Below are positions 39,171 through 47,721 of a DNA stretch of 64,000 nt, piece by piece. Source of the DNA: Hyphomonas adhaerens MHS-3 (GTDB lineage Bacteria; Pseudomonadota; Alphaproteobacteria; Caulobacterales; Hyphomonadaceae); NCBI RefSeq assembly GCF_000685235.1, contig NZ_ARYH01000002.1, positions 310,001 through 374,000 on the forward strand, given 5' to 3'. A program made the position numbers and the translations under genes. The notes beneath the pieces were generated by a model. It saw only the letters and a list, made by a program, of their open reading frames with translations. It searched no databases and was not told the DNA's origin. The stretch's first letter is position 1. The number at the start of each line of letters is the position of its first letter.

Positions 39171-39600
39171 CCCGTTCTGCCCGGGCAGCCATCCGGTCCT
39201 TGATCGGTGATGCCTGGGAAACACGCTCCGGCGGAGCTTCATCGGATTCCGGTTTTTCTTCCGGCTCAGGCTCGGCCTCCAGCTTGCCTTCCGAAATCAG
39301 CTTTTTCCGCCGCGCAGCCACGCGCGCAGCCCGCGCAGACTGGGCGGCCGAAGGCTTGGATGAGAAGATTCCACCAGATTTACCGCCCGTCTTGTCCAGA
39401 CTTGCTCCGCGCGACTGATCCCGGCGTTTCAATATCCCGTTGATCCGCCAGGAGACGTAGCCAGCGACCAAAACGGCCGCGAAAACCATCGGCGTCATGG
39501 CGGGATCCATAAGGCTGTAGCCGTTCTGCGCCAGCATCCCAGCCATCAAAAGAAGCGCAATCAGGAGCAGCGCTCCGAATAATACGAGAAAGCGGGTCAT
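39139..39600 (-). CDS. Small membrane protein with charged tail, unknown function
   Basis: A 153-residue protein with helices at about 4-24 and 35-53, then a long hydrophilic region rich in Ala, Arg, Glu and Ser (AARVAARRKKLISEGKLEAE) that could form a coiled helix. No family recognised. It lies 10 bases downstream of gatA on the same strand, so it is probably co-transcribed with gatA. Confidence 0.6.
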   Translation of the reverse strand: MTRFLVLFGALLLIALLLMAGMLAQNGYSLMDPAMTPMVFAAVLVAGYVSWRINGILKRRDQSRGASLDKTGGKSGGIFSSKPSAAQSARAARVAARRKKLISEGKLEAEPEPEEKPESDEAPPERVSQASPIKDRMAARAERVRRAKEQGKL

Positions 39601-39610
39601 GGCTTAAAGC

Positions 39611-41083
39611 CTACCACCACTTCTCCGGTCTGGCCACGAAACCGGCTGCACGTTCCAGCTCACCGCCAACGCGGAAACAGGCTGACTCGTCCAATGCTTT
39701 GCCGATCACCTGAAGGCCCAGTGGCAGGCCATCGGCTGACAGGCCGGCGGGCACCGAAATACCAGGCAGGCCGGCAAGGTTCGTGGTCACCGTGAAGACG
39801 TCGTTGAGGTACATTTCCACCGGATCACCGCTCTTTTCGCCAAACGCAAACGCTGGCGAAGGACAGGTCGGCGTCAGGATCGCATCGCAGCTTTCAAAGG
39901 CATCAACGAAATCGTTCAGGATCTTGGTGCGCACCTTTTGCGCGCGCAGGTAATAGGCATCGTAGTAACCTGACGAGAGCACATAGGTCCCGATCATCAG
40001 GCGGCGCTGGACTTCCCGGCCAAACCCGTTGGCCCGGGTGTCTTCATACGTCTCGGTCAGATTCTCGCCGGCGACACGTGTGCCGTAGCGCATACCGTCA
40101 TAGCGGGCGAGGTTCGACGATGCCTCTGCCGGGGCCACGATGTAATAGGCGGGCAAAGCGTATTTTGTATGCGGAAGGCTGATATCGATAATCTCAGCAC
40201 CGGCAGCTTTGAGCCACTCAATGCCCTGGTTCCAAAGCGCATCGATCTCTTTAGACATGCCGTCCATCCGGTATTCCTTCGGAATGCCGATACGCATGCC
40301 TTTTACGCCCTTTGAAACGTCCGCGCGCCAGTCTGGCTTCTCGACGTTGAGGGATGTGGAATCCTTCGGGTCATGGCTGCACATCACGTCCAGGAGGATC
40401 GCGGAGTCTTCAACCGTCTTCGCGATCGGGCCCGCCTGATCGAGAGAGGACGCAAATGCCACCATGCCCCAGCGGCTGGCCCGGCCATAAGTCGGCTTGA
40501 TCCCCACCGTGCCGGTAAATGATGCAGGCTGACGGATAGAGCCGCCGGTATCGGAAGCCGTCGCCGCAAGGCAAAGGTCGCCGGAGACAGCTGAAGCCGA
40601 CCCGCCGGAGGAACCGCCCGGGGTCAGGCCGGCATTGTCACCCTTCCGGCGCCATGGATTGATCGGCGGCCCGAAGCGGGACGTCTCATTGGAAGACCCC
40701 ATGGCAAACTCGTCCATATTGAGCTTGCCGAGCATAACCGCCCCCTCGTCCCACAGGTTCTGCGTGACGGTCGACTCATAGGTGGGGGTGAACTCTCCGA
40801 GAATGTTGCTGCAGGCCGTCGTGCGGACACCCTTGGTGCAATAAAGGTCCTTCACGCCGATGGGGGCGCCTTCCAGCCTGCCACCTTCCCCTTTTGCGAG
40901 GCGGGCGTCGGCCTTGTCAGCCATTTCCAACGCCTTGTCTGGCGTCTCCACCACATAGGCGTTCAGGATCCGCGAGCCTTCAATGGTCTGAATGAAGTCC
41001 TGCGTGATCTCCCGGGACGAGAATTTCTTCGCCTTCAGGCCGTCCAGGGCGTCTGCAAGGGTCAGCTTCGTCAGATCGGTCAT
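39611..41083 (-). CDS. gatA: Asp-tRNA(Asn)/Glu-tRNA(Gln) amidotransferase subunit A
   Basis: Glutaminase subunit of GatCAB that releases ammonia from glutamine. The 490-residue amidase-signature protein has the catalytic Lys in [17 protein letters not shown], the Ser region [17 protein letters not shown] and the nucleophile Ser in [16 protein letters not shown]. Usual length. ATG start. gatC lies 650 bases away, separated by an oppositely oriented lipoprotein gene. Confidence 0.97.
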   Translation of the reverse strand: MTDLTKLTLADALDGLKAKKFSSREITQDFIQTIEGSRILNAYVVETPDKALEMADKADARLAKGEGGRLEGAPIGVKDLYCTKGVRTTACSNILGEFTPTYESTVTQNLWDEGAVMLGKLNMDEFAMGSSNETSRFGPPINPWRRKGDNAGLTPGGSSGGSASAVSGDLCLAATASDTGGSIRQPASFTGTVGIKPTYGRASRWGMVAFASSLDQAGPIAKTVEDSAILLDVMCSHDPKDSTSLNVEKPDWRADVSKGVKGMRIGIPKEYRMDGMSKEIDALWNQGIEWLKAAGAEIIDISLPHTKYALPAYYIVAPAEASSNLARYDGMRYGTRVAGENLTETYEDTRANGFGREVQRRLMIGTYVLSSGYYDAYYLRAQKVRTKILNDFVDAFESCDAILTPTCPSPAFAFGEKSGDPVEMYLNDVFTVTTNLAGLPGISVPAGLSADGLPLGLQVIGKALDESACFRVGGELERAAGFVARPEKWW

Positions 41084-41222
41084 CGTAGCAGGTCTCCGGC
41101 AATTCTGCCCGCCTGCTATGACGGCTTGTGCCGAAAGTTCAAGTCTCTGTGAAAGCGCTTGTCAGGCAGATATCAGTTCGTCACACCATAATGAGGCTGG
41201 ATTTGACCAGAAGGAGACCGCT

Positions 41223-41693
41223 ATGCGCCCAAGTCTGACCCTAGCCAGTACATTGCTCATCCTCACTGGATGCGCCTCAACCGGCAGTTCGGAACGAGAA
41301 CCTGCAGGGATCGCGAAATACGCCGATGACCCTCGTCTCGGTGAGGAAGTCAATCGTATCTGCTTCGCCAGCAATATTGACAGTTTCGGGAATAACACCC
41401 GGGATACGTTCACAGTGAGAGAGGGCCGTGATCACTACCTGATCGAGGTCTTTGGCACCTGCGCGCCTCTTGAACATGCCGTCACCATGAAGATTGGTGC
41501 ATCGACCGGCTGCCTGACCAATGGCGACAGAATCATCGTGTCTGACTCACTCATGCCCCGGCGAGACCAGCCTTTCAGCACGGCGCGCTGCGTTGTGAAA
41601 TCCATGCACAAATGGGACCCGAAAGCAGAGAAAACCCCGGACGAATCTGACACGGACTCGGCGGACTCTGACGGCGCCTCCGAAGAATCCTGA
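41223..41693 (+). CDS. Small lipoprotein, DUF6491-like
   Basis: A 156-residue predicted lipoprotein with lipobox LTGC (Cys17). The mature part shows a pattern like that of the alphaproteobacterial DUF6491 family: NRICFASNIDSF, HYLIEVFGTCAPLEHAV, CLTNGDRIIVSD. Three Cys besides the lipid-modified one could form disulfides. It ends in an acidic Asp/Ser tail. AAGGAG lies upstream of ATG 41223. Function unknown; it sits between gatA and gatC on the opposite strand. Confidence 0.75.
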   Translation: MRPSLTLASTLLILTGCASTGSSEREPAGIAKYADDPRLGEEVNRICFASNIDSFGNNTRDTFTVREGRDHYLIEVFGTCAPLEHAVTMKIGASTGCLTNGDRIIVSDSLMPRRDQPFSTARCVVKSMHKWDPKAEKTPDESDTDSADSDGASEES

Positions 41694-41731
41694 TCGATTA
41701 CGGGAAATTCGCTGCCGAGGCGGTGTAACGC

Positions 41732-42019
41732 CTATTCGACAGACTTTGGCACCACGAAGAAACCATCCTCGGTGCGTGGGGCATTTGCGAGAACCTGGTC
41801 CGGAATGTTGCCATCCGTCACCACGTCTTCCCGCATCGGCAGTTTGGTTTCGACCACGGACGTCATCGGCTCAACGCCGGAGATATCGACTTCGTTCAAC
41901 TGGTCGATCCAGCCAAGAATCCCGTTCAGCTCACCAGCCAGTTCTTCAAGGTGAGCCTCATCGACGGCGATCCGTGACAGGCGCGCAACCTTGCGAACAT
42001 CGTCCTTGGTGACACTCAT
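41732..42019 (-). CDS. gatC: Asp-tRNA(Asn)/Glu-tRNA(Gln) amidotransferase subunit C
   Basis: A 95-residue stabilising subunit of GatCAB that wraps around GatA. It has the family pattern [36 protein letters not shown] and [14 protein letters not shown] start. Divergent from ruvX, with 74 bases between. Confidence 0.95.
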   Translation of the reverse strand: MSVTKDDVRKVARLSRIAVDEAHLEELAGELNGILGWIDQLNEVDISGVEPMTSVVETKLPMREDVVTDGNIPDQVLANAPRTEDGFFVVPKSVE

Positions 42020-42093
42020 GGGAACTCTCCGGAATTGCTGAAGCCGGAATACGCCATAGGCAACGCCCCATCAAGGCGCTATGTGGGCTCCCC

Positions 42094-42552
42094 ATGTCAG
42101 TCGTTGATATCGCCGAATTTCCTTCCAATGGTCCTCTCCTCGGGCTCGATCCCGGGACGAAGACTGTCGGCGTGGCGTCCTGCGATGCAATGCGCATGAT
42201 CGCCAGCCCCGTCGAGACCATTCCGAAGGGACGGAAACTGACGCCAGTGCTGGAGCGGTTGTTCCATCTCTACGATGATCGCCGGGCGGTCGGGCTGGTC
42301 CTTGGCCTGCCGCTCAACATGGATGGCAGCGAAGGGCCGCGCGCCCAATCTGTCCGTGCATTCGCATGGAACATCCTGAAGCATCGCGATGTGCCGATTC
42401 TTTTACAGGACGAGCGCTTATCAACAGCCGAGGCAGAATGGGTCATGCTGGACGCTGACCTGTCACGAAAGAAGCGCGCCGAACGGATCGACGCCTCTGC
42501 GGCGGCCATCATCCTGAAATCGGCTCTGGAACGCCTGGAGCGCGGCGCATGA
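42094..42552 (+). CDS. ruvX: RuvX/YqgF-family nuclease
   Basis: RNase H-fold protein; YqgF has been linked to 16S rRNA 5'-end maturation and RuvX to Holliday junction resolution. The 152-residue protein has the first acidic residue in [35 protein letters not shown] and [17 protein letters not shown]. Coupled to the next gene by an ATGA overlap. Confidence 0.93.
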   Translation: MSVVDIAEFPSNGPLLGLDPGTKTVGVASCDAMRMIASPVETIPKGRKLTPVLERLFHLYDDRRAVGLVLGLPLNMDGSEGPRAQSVRAFAWNILKHRDVPILLQDERLSTAEAEWVMLDADLSRKKRAERIDASAAAIILKSALERLERGA

Positions 42553-43475
42553 GCGGGTTTCTCTACGCGCTGCTCCCGGTCATTGCGATTGTCTCTCTGG
42601 GTCATGTGCTCTCGGTTCGCAAATGGATCCCCACGGAAAGCTGGCGCGCGATTGAGCGGCTCTCTTATGTCGTCCTGTTCCCTGCCCTCATCGTCCGGAC
42701 ACTTGCGAACGCGCCCTTCGAGACGGCACCCTGGCGGTTGGCCGGGGCGCTAATCCTGGCCCAGTTCGCGCTCGCCGGTGTGGGCCTCCTCGGGCGTTTC
42801 CTGCCGAATATGCCCAGGCCGGCTGTCGGATCGGTCATCCAGTCAAACGTGCGCTGGAACACGATGATCGGCTTGTCGATCGGCAGTCTTCTGTTCGGAC
42901 AGGAAGGGCTCGCCCTGGTCACAATCGCGGCCGCTGCGATGATCCCGACCGCGAATGTCCTGTCTGTGTATGCGTTGATTGCCCATGCAGACCGTCCGCA
43001 TGGGCCGGCACCAAAGCCCCTCCTGGCCCTGGTCCGGAACCCGATCGTCCTCGCATGTATTTGCGGCCTCGGTCTGGCAGCCGCGAATATCGAGCTGCCA
43101 GAACTGCTGGACGACAGTCTGGGGATATTAGGTGACGCTGCGCTCGCGCTGGGCTTGCTGTCCGCAGGCGCGGGTGTCGACCTGTCTGCCCTTCGCCGGG
43201 CCGGACCGCGGACCTTTGGCTGGTCTCTCGTCAGACTCGTTGGCCTTCCGGTCGTTGCGGTTGGCTTTGGCCTGCTTCTGGGTCTGTCGGGTACAGCGCT
43301 CACGATCGCCGTCATCTGTGCAGCGACGCCAACGGCAACGTCCTCCTATATCCTGGCCCGTGAACTGGGTGGTGACGCACCGCTGGCGGCCAACTTGATT
43401 GCGGTCGAGACGGTGCTCGCCATGCTCACCATGCCGCTTCTCTATCTCGCGGTTACGCAGCTTCCCTTGGCCTGA
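42549..43475 (+). CDS. AEC-family transporter (auxin efflux carrier type permease)
   Basis: A 308-residue inner-membrane protein with about ten hydrophobic helices in the two-bundle AEC pattern ([19 protein letters not shown] at the N-terminus, [22 protein letters not shown] near residue 255, typical of the family). The substrate is unknown; dicarboxylates are transported by some relatives. Translationally coupled to ruvX. The pyrB start lies 55 bases after it. Confidence 0.87.
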   Translation: MSGFLYALLPVIAIVSLGHVLSVRKWIPTESWRAIERLSYVVLFPALIVRTLANAPFETAPWRLAGALILAQFALAGVGLLGRFLPNMPRPAVGSVIQSNVRWNTMIGLSIGSLLFGQEGLALVTIAAAAMIPTANVLSVYALIAHADRPHGPAPKPLLALVRNPIVLACICGLGLAAANIELPELLDDSLGILGDAALALGLLSAGAGVDLSALRRAGPRTFGWSLVRLVGLPVVAVGFGLLLGLSGTALTIAVICAATPTATSSYILARELGGDAPLAANLIAVETVLAMLTMPLLYLAVTQLPLA

Positions 43476-43530
43476 GGACTTGAAGCCCGGCGGAATCGGG
43501 CCTAAACCGCGAAAAATCGAAAGGGCCTCG

Positions 43531-44478
43531 ATGACCCGGGCGGCATATCACTACAGCTTCGATCATGAGCACCTGCTCAGTATTGAAGGGCTTTCTCCTC
43601 TCGATATTACTCACATTCTGGACTTGGCTGACAGCTATGCTGAGGCCACCCGTGCCGGCATCCGGCCGGATCCGGTGTTGAAGGGCAAGGTCGTTGTGAA
43701 CCTGTTCTTCGAGAATTCCACGCGGACAATGAGCAGCTTCGAAATCGCCGCCCGCCGCCTTGGCGCAGACGTGATATCCATGCCCGTCGCAGCGTCCAGC
43801 GTGAAGAAAGGCGAAACGCTGATCGACACGGCGATGACCCTGAACGCGATGAAGCCTGACGCGCTGATCGTGCGCCACTCGGCCTCCGGCGGACCGAAAC
43901 TGCTGTCGCGCAAGGTGGATTGCGCCGTGATCAATGCAGGTGACGGGACGCACCAGCACCCGACTCAGGGCCTGCTCGACACGTTGACCATCCGGCGCAC
44001 GAAAGGCCGGATCGAAGGGCTCAAAGTCGTCATTTGCGGCGACATCGCCCACTCCCGTGTGGCCCGCTCCACAACACAAACACTCCACCTGATGGGCGCC
44101 GAAGTTCACCTCTGCGCCCCCCGGACATTGCTGCCATCGGGCACCGAGACCTGGGGGGCGGCCAGCGCCACGACAGATTTCGACAAGGCCCTGAAAGACG
44201 CCGACATTGTCATGATGTTGCGCCTCCAGCTGGAACGGATGGACGGCGCCTTCCTGCCCAGCCGACGCGAATATTTCAGCTTCTTCGGCCTGACCAAGGA
44301 TCGGCTGGCCCTGGCAAAACCGGACGCTACCGTCATGCACCCCGGCCCGATGAACCGGGGAATCGAGATTGAAAGCGCCATCGCCGACGGCGAACAGTCC
44401 GTCATTACGGAGCAGGTCGAGATGGGTGTCGCAGTGCGCGAAGCTGTCCTCCACCTCCTGGCAGGAGGCCGCGCATGA
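43531..44478 (+). CDS. pyrB: Aspartate carbamoyltransferase catalytic subunit
   Basis: Forms carbamoyl-aspartate in pyrimidine synthesis. The 315-residue protein has the carbamoyl-phosphate loop [49 protein letters not shown] and [14 protein letters not shown] 43531 is the family start. It overlaps the following pseudo-dihydroorotase gene by 4 bases, the pyrB-pyrC' layout also known from Pseudomonas, in which the two proteins form one complex. No pyrI-type regulatory subunit gene is seen. Confidence 0.96.
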   Translation: MTRAAYHYSFDHEHLLSIEGLSPLDITHILDLADSYAEATRAGIRPDPVLKGKVVVNLFFENSTRTMSSFEIAARRLGADVISMPVAASSVKKGETLIDTAMTLNAMKPDALIVRHSASGGPKLLSRKVDCAVINAGDGTHQHPTQGLLDTLTIRRTKGRIEGLKVVICGDIAHSRVARSTTQTLHLMGAEVHLCAPRTLLPSGTETWGAASATTDFDKALKDADIVMMLRLQLERMDGAFLPSRREYFSFFGLTKDRLALAKPDATVMHPGPMNRGIEIESAIADGEQSVITEQVEMGVAVREAVLHLLAGGRA

Positions 44479-45767
44479 GCCTCAGCATCTACAATGCCCG
44501 CCTGCTTGACCCGGCCAGCGGCCTCGATAAGACCGGCGCGATCTTCGTCGACCGCGGCAAGGTGAAAGATATCGCAATCGGCCAAACCACGGCCCATGCG
44601 GATGCCAAAGCGACCATTGATGCAGGCGGCCTATGCCTTGCCCCCGGACTTGTGGACCTTCGCGTGAAGACCGGCGAACCGGGCGTGGAGCAGAGAGAGA
44701 CGCTGGCAACCGCGTCGCGCTCAGCGGTCGCGGGCGGCATCACGAGTTTCGTTGTGATGCCCGACACGAAACCCGTCATCGACGACATGGCGCTCGTTCG
44801 CTTCATCACCGACCGGGCAAAAACCAGCGCGGCTGCCCGGATCTATCCCGCTGGCGCCCTTACGACCGGCCTGAAGGGCGAAGCCATGGCCGAGATTGGC
44901 CTCATGGCGAATTCCGGCGCGGTCGTTTTCACCAATGGAGACCTGCCGGTCGCCAACGCGTCGATCCTGAAACGGGCGATGGCATACGCAGCCAGCCTCG
45001 GTGCAATCATTATGTCCCGGCCAGACGAACGGACGCTTGCGGGATCCGGCGTCATGAATGCCGGTGAACTGGCGGGCCGCATGGGCCTCCCCGGCATGCC
45101 TGTCGAAGCCGAATGGATCGGCGCCATGCGGGATACGGCGTTGGCGGAAGCGACGGGCTGCACGCTCATCCTGGACCAGGTCTCCACACCCCGCACCGTT
45201 GCGTTCGCCAAGGCGGCGCGTGAGCGGGGGGCGAAGGTCTTCACGACAGCTGCCGCACACAGCTTCTTCTTTAACGAGCGTGATGTCGGCGACTACCTCA
45301 CCTACTGCAAAGTCAATCCGCCCTTCCGGGACGAAGAGACACGGCTCGGCCTGATTGATGCCTTGAAACGAGGTGAGATCGATGCCGTTGTTTCGGCGCA
45401 CGATCCTCAACCTCCTGAAGAAAAGCGCCTCCCATTTGGCGAAGCGGCATTTGGCGCGGCTGGACTGGAAACCGTGCTGCCGGCCATGCTCAGCCTTGTT
45501 CATGACGGGCCGCTGACTCTGCTGGAAGCCCTCGCACCCGTTACCTGCCGTCCTGCCGACATGTTGGGACTTCCGCAGGGCCGGCTGACACCGAATGCCC
45601 CCGCGGACATGATTCTGTTCGATCCCGGCAAGCCCTGGCTTTGCGAGCGGGAACATCTGCGCTCGCGCTCAACGAACTCTCCTTTCGATGGGCGGCGCCT
45701 TCAAGGCCGCGTATTGCGGACCTTTGTCGCCGGGGAAGAAGTCTTCGCTCACGAAAGCGTCGCCTGA
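44475..45767 (+). CDS. pyrC': Dihydroorotase-like protein, probably noncatalytic PyrC'
   Basis: A 430-residue protein with the class I dihydroorotase barrel, but the HxH zinc motif is replaced: DLRVK (Arg63, Lys65) where active enzymes have DLHVH. Other ligand sites also look lost ([23 protein letters not shown] instead of a TDHAPH-type motif). Inactive PyrC-like partners are known to be needed for ATCase assembly in Pseudomonas, and the ATGA overlap with pyrB supports the same structural role here. A true pyrC must lie elsewhere. Annotation pipelines would normally call this dihydroorotase. Confidence 0.85.
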   Translation: MSLSIYNARLLDPASGLDKTGAIFVDRGKVKDIAIGQTTAHADAKATIDAGGLCLAPGLVDLRVKTGEPGVEQRETLATASRSAVAGGITSFVVMPDTKPVIDDMALVRFITDRAKTSAAARIYPAGALTTGLKGEAMAEIGLMANSGAVVFTNGDLPVANASILKRAMAYAASLGAIIMSRPDERTLAGSGVMNAGELAGRMGLPGMPVEAEWIGAMRDTALAEATGCTLILDQVSTPRTVAFAKAARERGAKVFTTAAAHSFFFNERDVGDYLTYCKVNPPFRDEETRLGLIDALKRGEIDAVVSAHDPQPPEEKRLPFGEAAFGAAGLETVLPAMLSLVHDGPLTLLEALAPVTCRPADMLGLPQGRLTPNAPADMILFDPGKPWLCEREHLRSRSTNSPFDGRRLQGRVLRTFVAGEEVFAHESVA

Positions 45768-45826
45768 GAAGGCTTGCCCGAGCGCCGATCCGTGCCTACC
45801 ACTTCAACGTGTTTCTGGAGCTGCGC

Positions 45827-46459
45827 ATGGCCGCATACCTATTATATCCGCTTGCTGCGCTGATCGGCTATCTGGCCGGCTCCATCCCGTTTGGTCTTCT
45901 GATGACCCGCGCAGCCGGTGTGGGCGATATACGCCAGATCGGCTCAGGCAACATCGGCGCAACAAATGTATTGCGAACAGGCCGAAAGGATCTGGCGCTG
46001 GCAACCCTGCTGCTCGACAGCCTCAAAGCCGGCCTGGTCGCTCTGGGATTCGGGGTCCTGAGCGGTCCGGAAGCAGGACTGATCGCCGGCGCGTCAGCGT
46101 TCGTGGGCCATTGCTATCCGGTTTGGCTGGGCTTCAAGGGCGGGAAAGGCGTTGCGACATTCGCCGGCCTGTTGCCGTTTGTCTCGCTTCCGGCATTCTA
46201 TGTTGCGGCGCCCGTCTGGCTCGCCATTTTTGCAATCACGCGCATTTCTTCTCTTGCTGCGCTGACGGCTGCAGTCCTCGTCGCCCCAGGGGCCTGGTTT
46301 GTGGAGGAACTTCAGCACAGGCCTCATAACTGGTTTGTCCTCTCCGGACTGGCTGTGTTGTCAGCTTTCGTTTTCTGGACCCATCGCACAAATCTTGGCC
46401 GCCTTCTCAAAGGCACCGAGCCGCGTTTTGGGAGCTCCAAAGCGAAACCTGACGCATGA
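45827..46459 (+). CDS. plsY: Glycerol-3-phosphate acyltransferase PlsY
   Basis: Membrane acyltransferase using acyl-phosphate from PlsX, the first step of phospholipid synthesis. The 210-residue protein has several transmembrane helices and the three signature loops: GSIPFGLLMTRAAG, IGSGNIGATNVLRTGRKD and FKGGKGVATFAG. ATG 45827 is preceded by GGAG. The stop overlaps dprA by 4 bases. Confidence 0.95.
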   Translation: MAAYLLYPLAALIGYLAGSIPFGLLMTRAAGVGDIRQIGSGNIGATNVLRTGRKDLALATLLLDSLKAGLVALGFGVLSGPEAGLIAGASAFVGHCYPVWLGFKGGKGVATFAGLLPFVSLPAFYVAAPVWLAIFAITRISSLAALTAAVLVAPGAWFVEELQHRPHNWFVLSGLAVLSAFVFWTHRTNLGRLLKGTEPRFGSSKAKPDA

Positions 46460-47553
46460 TGTCTGACGGCGAACGCCTGAACTGGATCCGCCTTGCCAGA
46501 ACCCACGGCATCGGGCCCGTCAGCTTCTTTCAGTTGCTGCGCCGGTTCGGTTCAGCCGGGGCGGCGCTCGACGCTCTTCCGGAATTGTCGAACCGCTCTC
46601 GCAGGGCCCGGCCTCTCCAGCCACCGCCGCCAGAGCAGGTCGAGCAGGAACTGAAAGCGGTGCACCGCTACGGCGCCCGCATCGTCCTGAGTTCCGAACC
46701 GGACTACCCGCCTCTCCTGAGAGACCTTGAACCGCCACCACCTGTCCTGACCGTGCTTGGCAATACTGGCCTGGCCGCTCGCCCAACCGTCGCAATCGTA
46801 GGCGCTCGGAATGCATCGGCGGCAGGCCGAAAAATCGCGCGCAACATGGCCGCCGAGCTTGGCCAGAACGGATTTTCCATCGTGTCCGGCCTGGCGCTCG
46901 GCATTGACGGCGAAGCGCACGCCGCCAGTCTTGAGTCGGGGACGGTTGCGGTGCTGGGGGGCGCAATTGACCATGTCTATCCGCCTCAGCACCAAAGGCT
47001 CTACGCCGAGATTGCCGCTTCCGGTCTCATCGTTTCGGAAAGCCCGTTCGGATACCGGGCCAAGGCGCAGGATTTCCCGCGCCGTAACCGTATCATTACG
47101 GGCATGTCGATGGGTGTGGTCGTTGTGGAAGCGGCCGAACGCTCGGGGTCACTGATTTCAGCGCGGGTCGCAGGGGAACAGGGCCGCGAAGTGATGGCGG
47201 TGCCGGGCTCGCCACTCGATCCACGGGCTGCCGGAACAAACAGCCTGCTGCATCAGGGCGCAACGCTCGTTCGTCATGCCGATGACGTCCTTGATATTCT
47301 CGCCACATTGGATCGGCGCAGTGTTTCGGCCCCTCCTCCACGCCCGTTCGAGTACGACCCGGATGCGGGCGAGCCGAGCGAATCGGAATTGCAGCGGGTC
47401 GTCGAAGCGCTCTCTCCTCACCCCATGCCGATCGACGAAATCGCCCGCGCGAGCAGCTTGCCAGCCGCGCGCTGCGCCGCCGTTCTGCTGGAACTGGAAC
47501 TTTCCGGCGAAGCCCAGACCCTGCCGGGTGGACTGGCTGCAAAAGCCTTTTGA
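46456..47553 (+). CDS. dprA: DNA-processing protein DprA
   Basis: Loads RecA on incoming single-stranded DNA during natural transformation and protects it. The 365-residue protein has an N-terminal SAM-like domain, the Rossmann-fold core (VAIVGARNASAAGRKIARNM; VSGLALGIDGEAHAASL; FPRRNRIITGMSMGVVVVEA; NSLLHQGATLV), and a C-terminal winged-helix domain (EIARASSLPAARCAAVLLEL). Tandem ATGs at 46456 and 46459 are both usable. Coupled to plsY. topA, the usual next gene in relatives, is missing here. Confidence 0.95.
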   Translation: MMSDGERLNWIRLARTHGIGPVSFFQLLRRFGSAGAALDALPELSNRSRRARPLQPPPPEQVEQELKAVHRYGARIVLSSEPDYPPLLRDLEPPPPVLTVLGNTGLAARPTVAIVGARNASAAGRKIARNMAAELGQNGFSIVSGLALGIDGEAHAASLESGTVAVLGGAIDHVYPPQHQRLYAEIAASGLIVSESPFGYRAKAQDFPRRNRIITGMSMGVVVVEAAERSGSLISARVAGEQGREVMAVPGSPLDPRAAGTNSLLHQGATLVRHADDVLDILATLDRRSVSAPPPRPFEYDPDAGEPSESELQRVVEALSPHPMPIDEIARASSLPAARCAAVLLELELSGEAQTLPGGLAAKAF

Positions 47554-47721
47554 ACAGAGCGCACGGCTGTGGCCATGCTGCACCGGAGGCCAGCTGAAAA
47601 AGCGCTCATGCGCGCTCGGTGGCTGGACGATGCAGGGGACAGCCTCTAAGCCTCAGAAACCGAGACAGAATTCCGTATTCCGCAGCCGGCGCTGCCGGGG
47701 GCAAAACCGAGGTAGCCCGAT

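Noticed and set aside
47554-47721. Possible small gene between dprA and lptD (24 codons from 47573)
   Set aside because: Very short, no ribosome binding site, no recognisable product.
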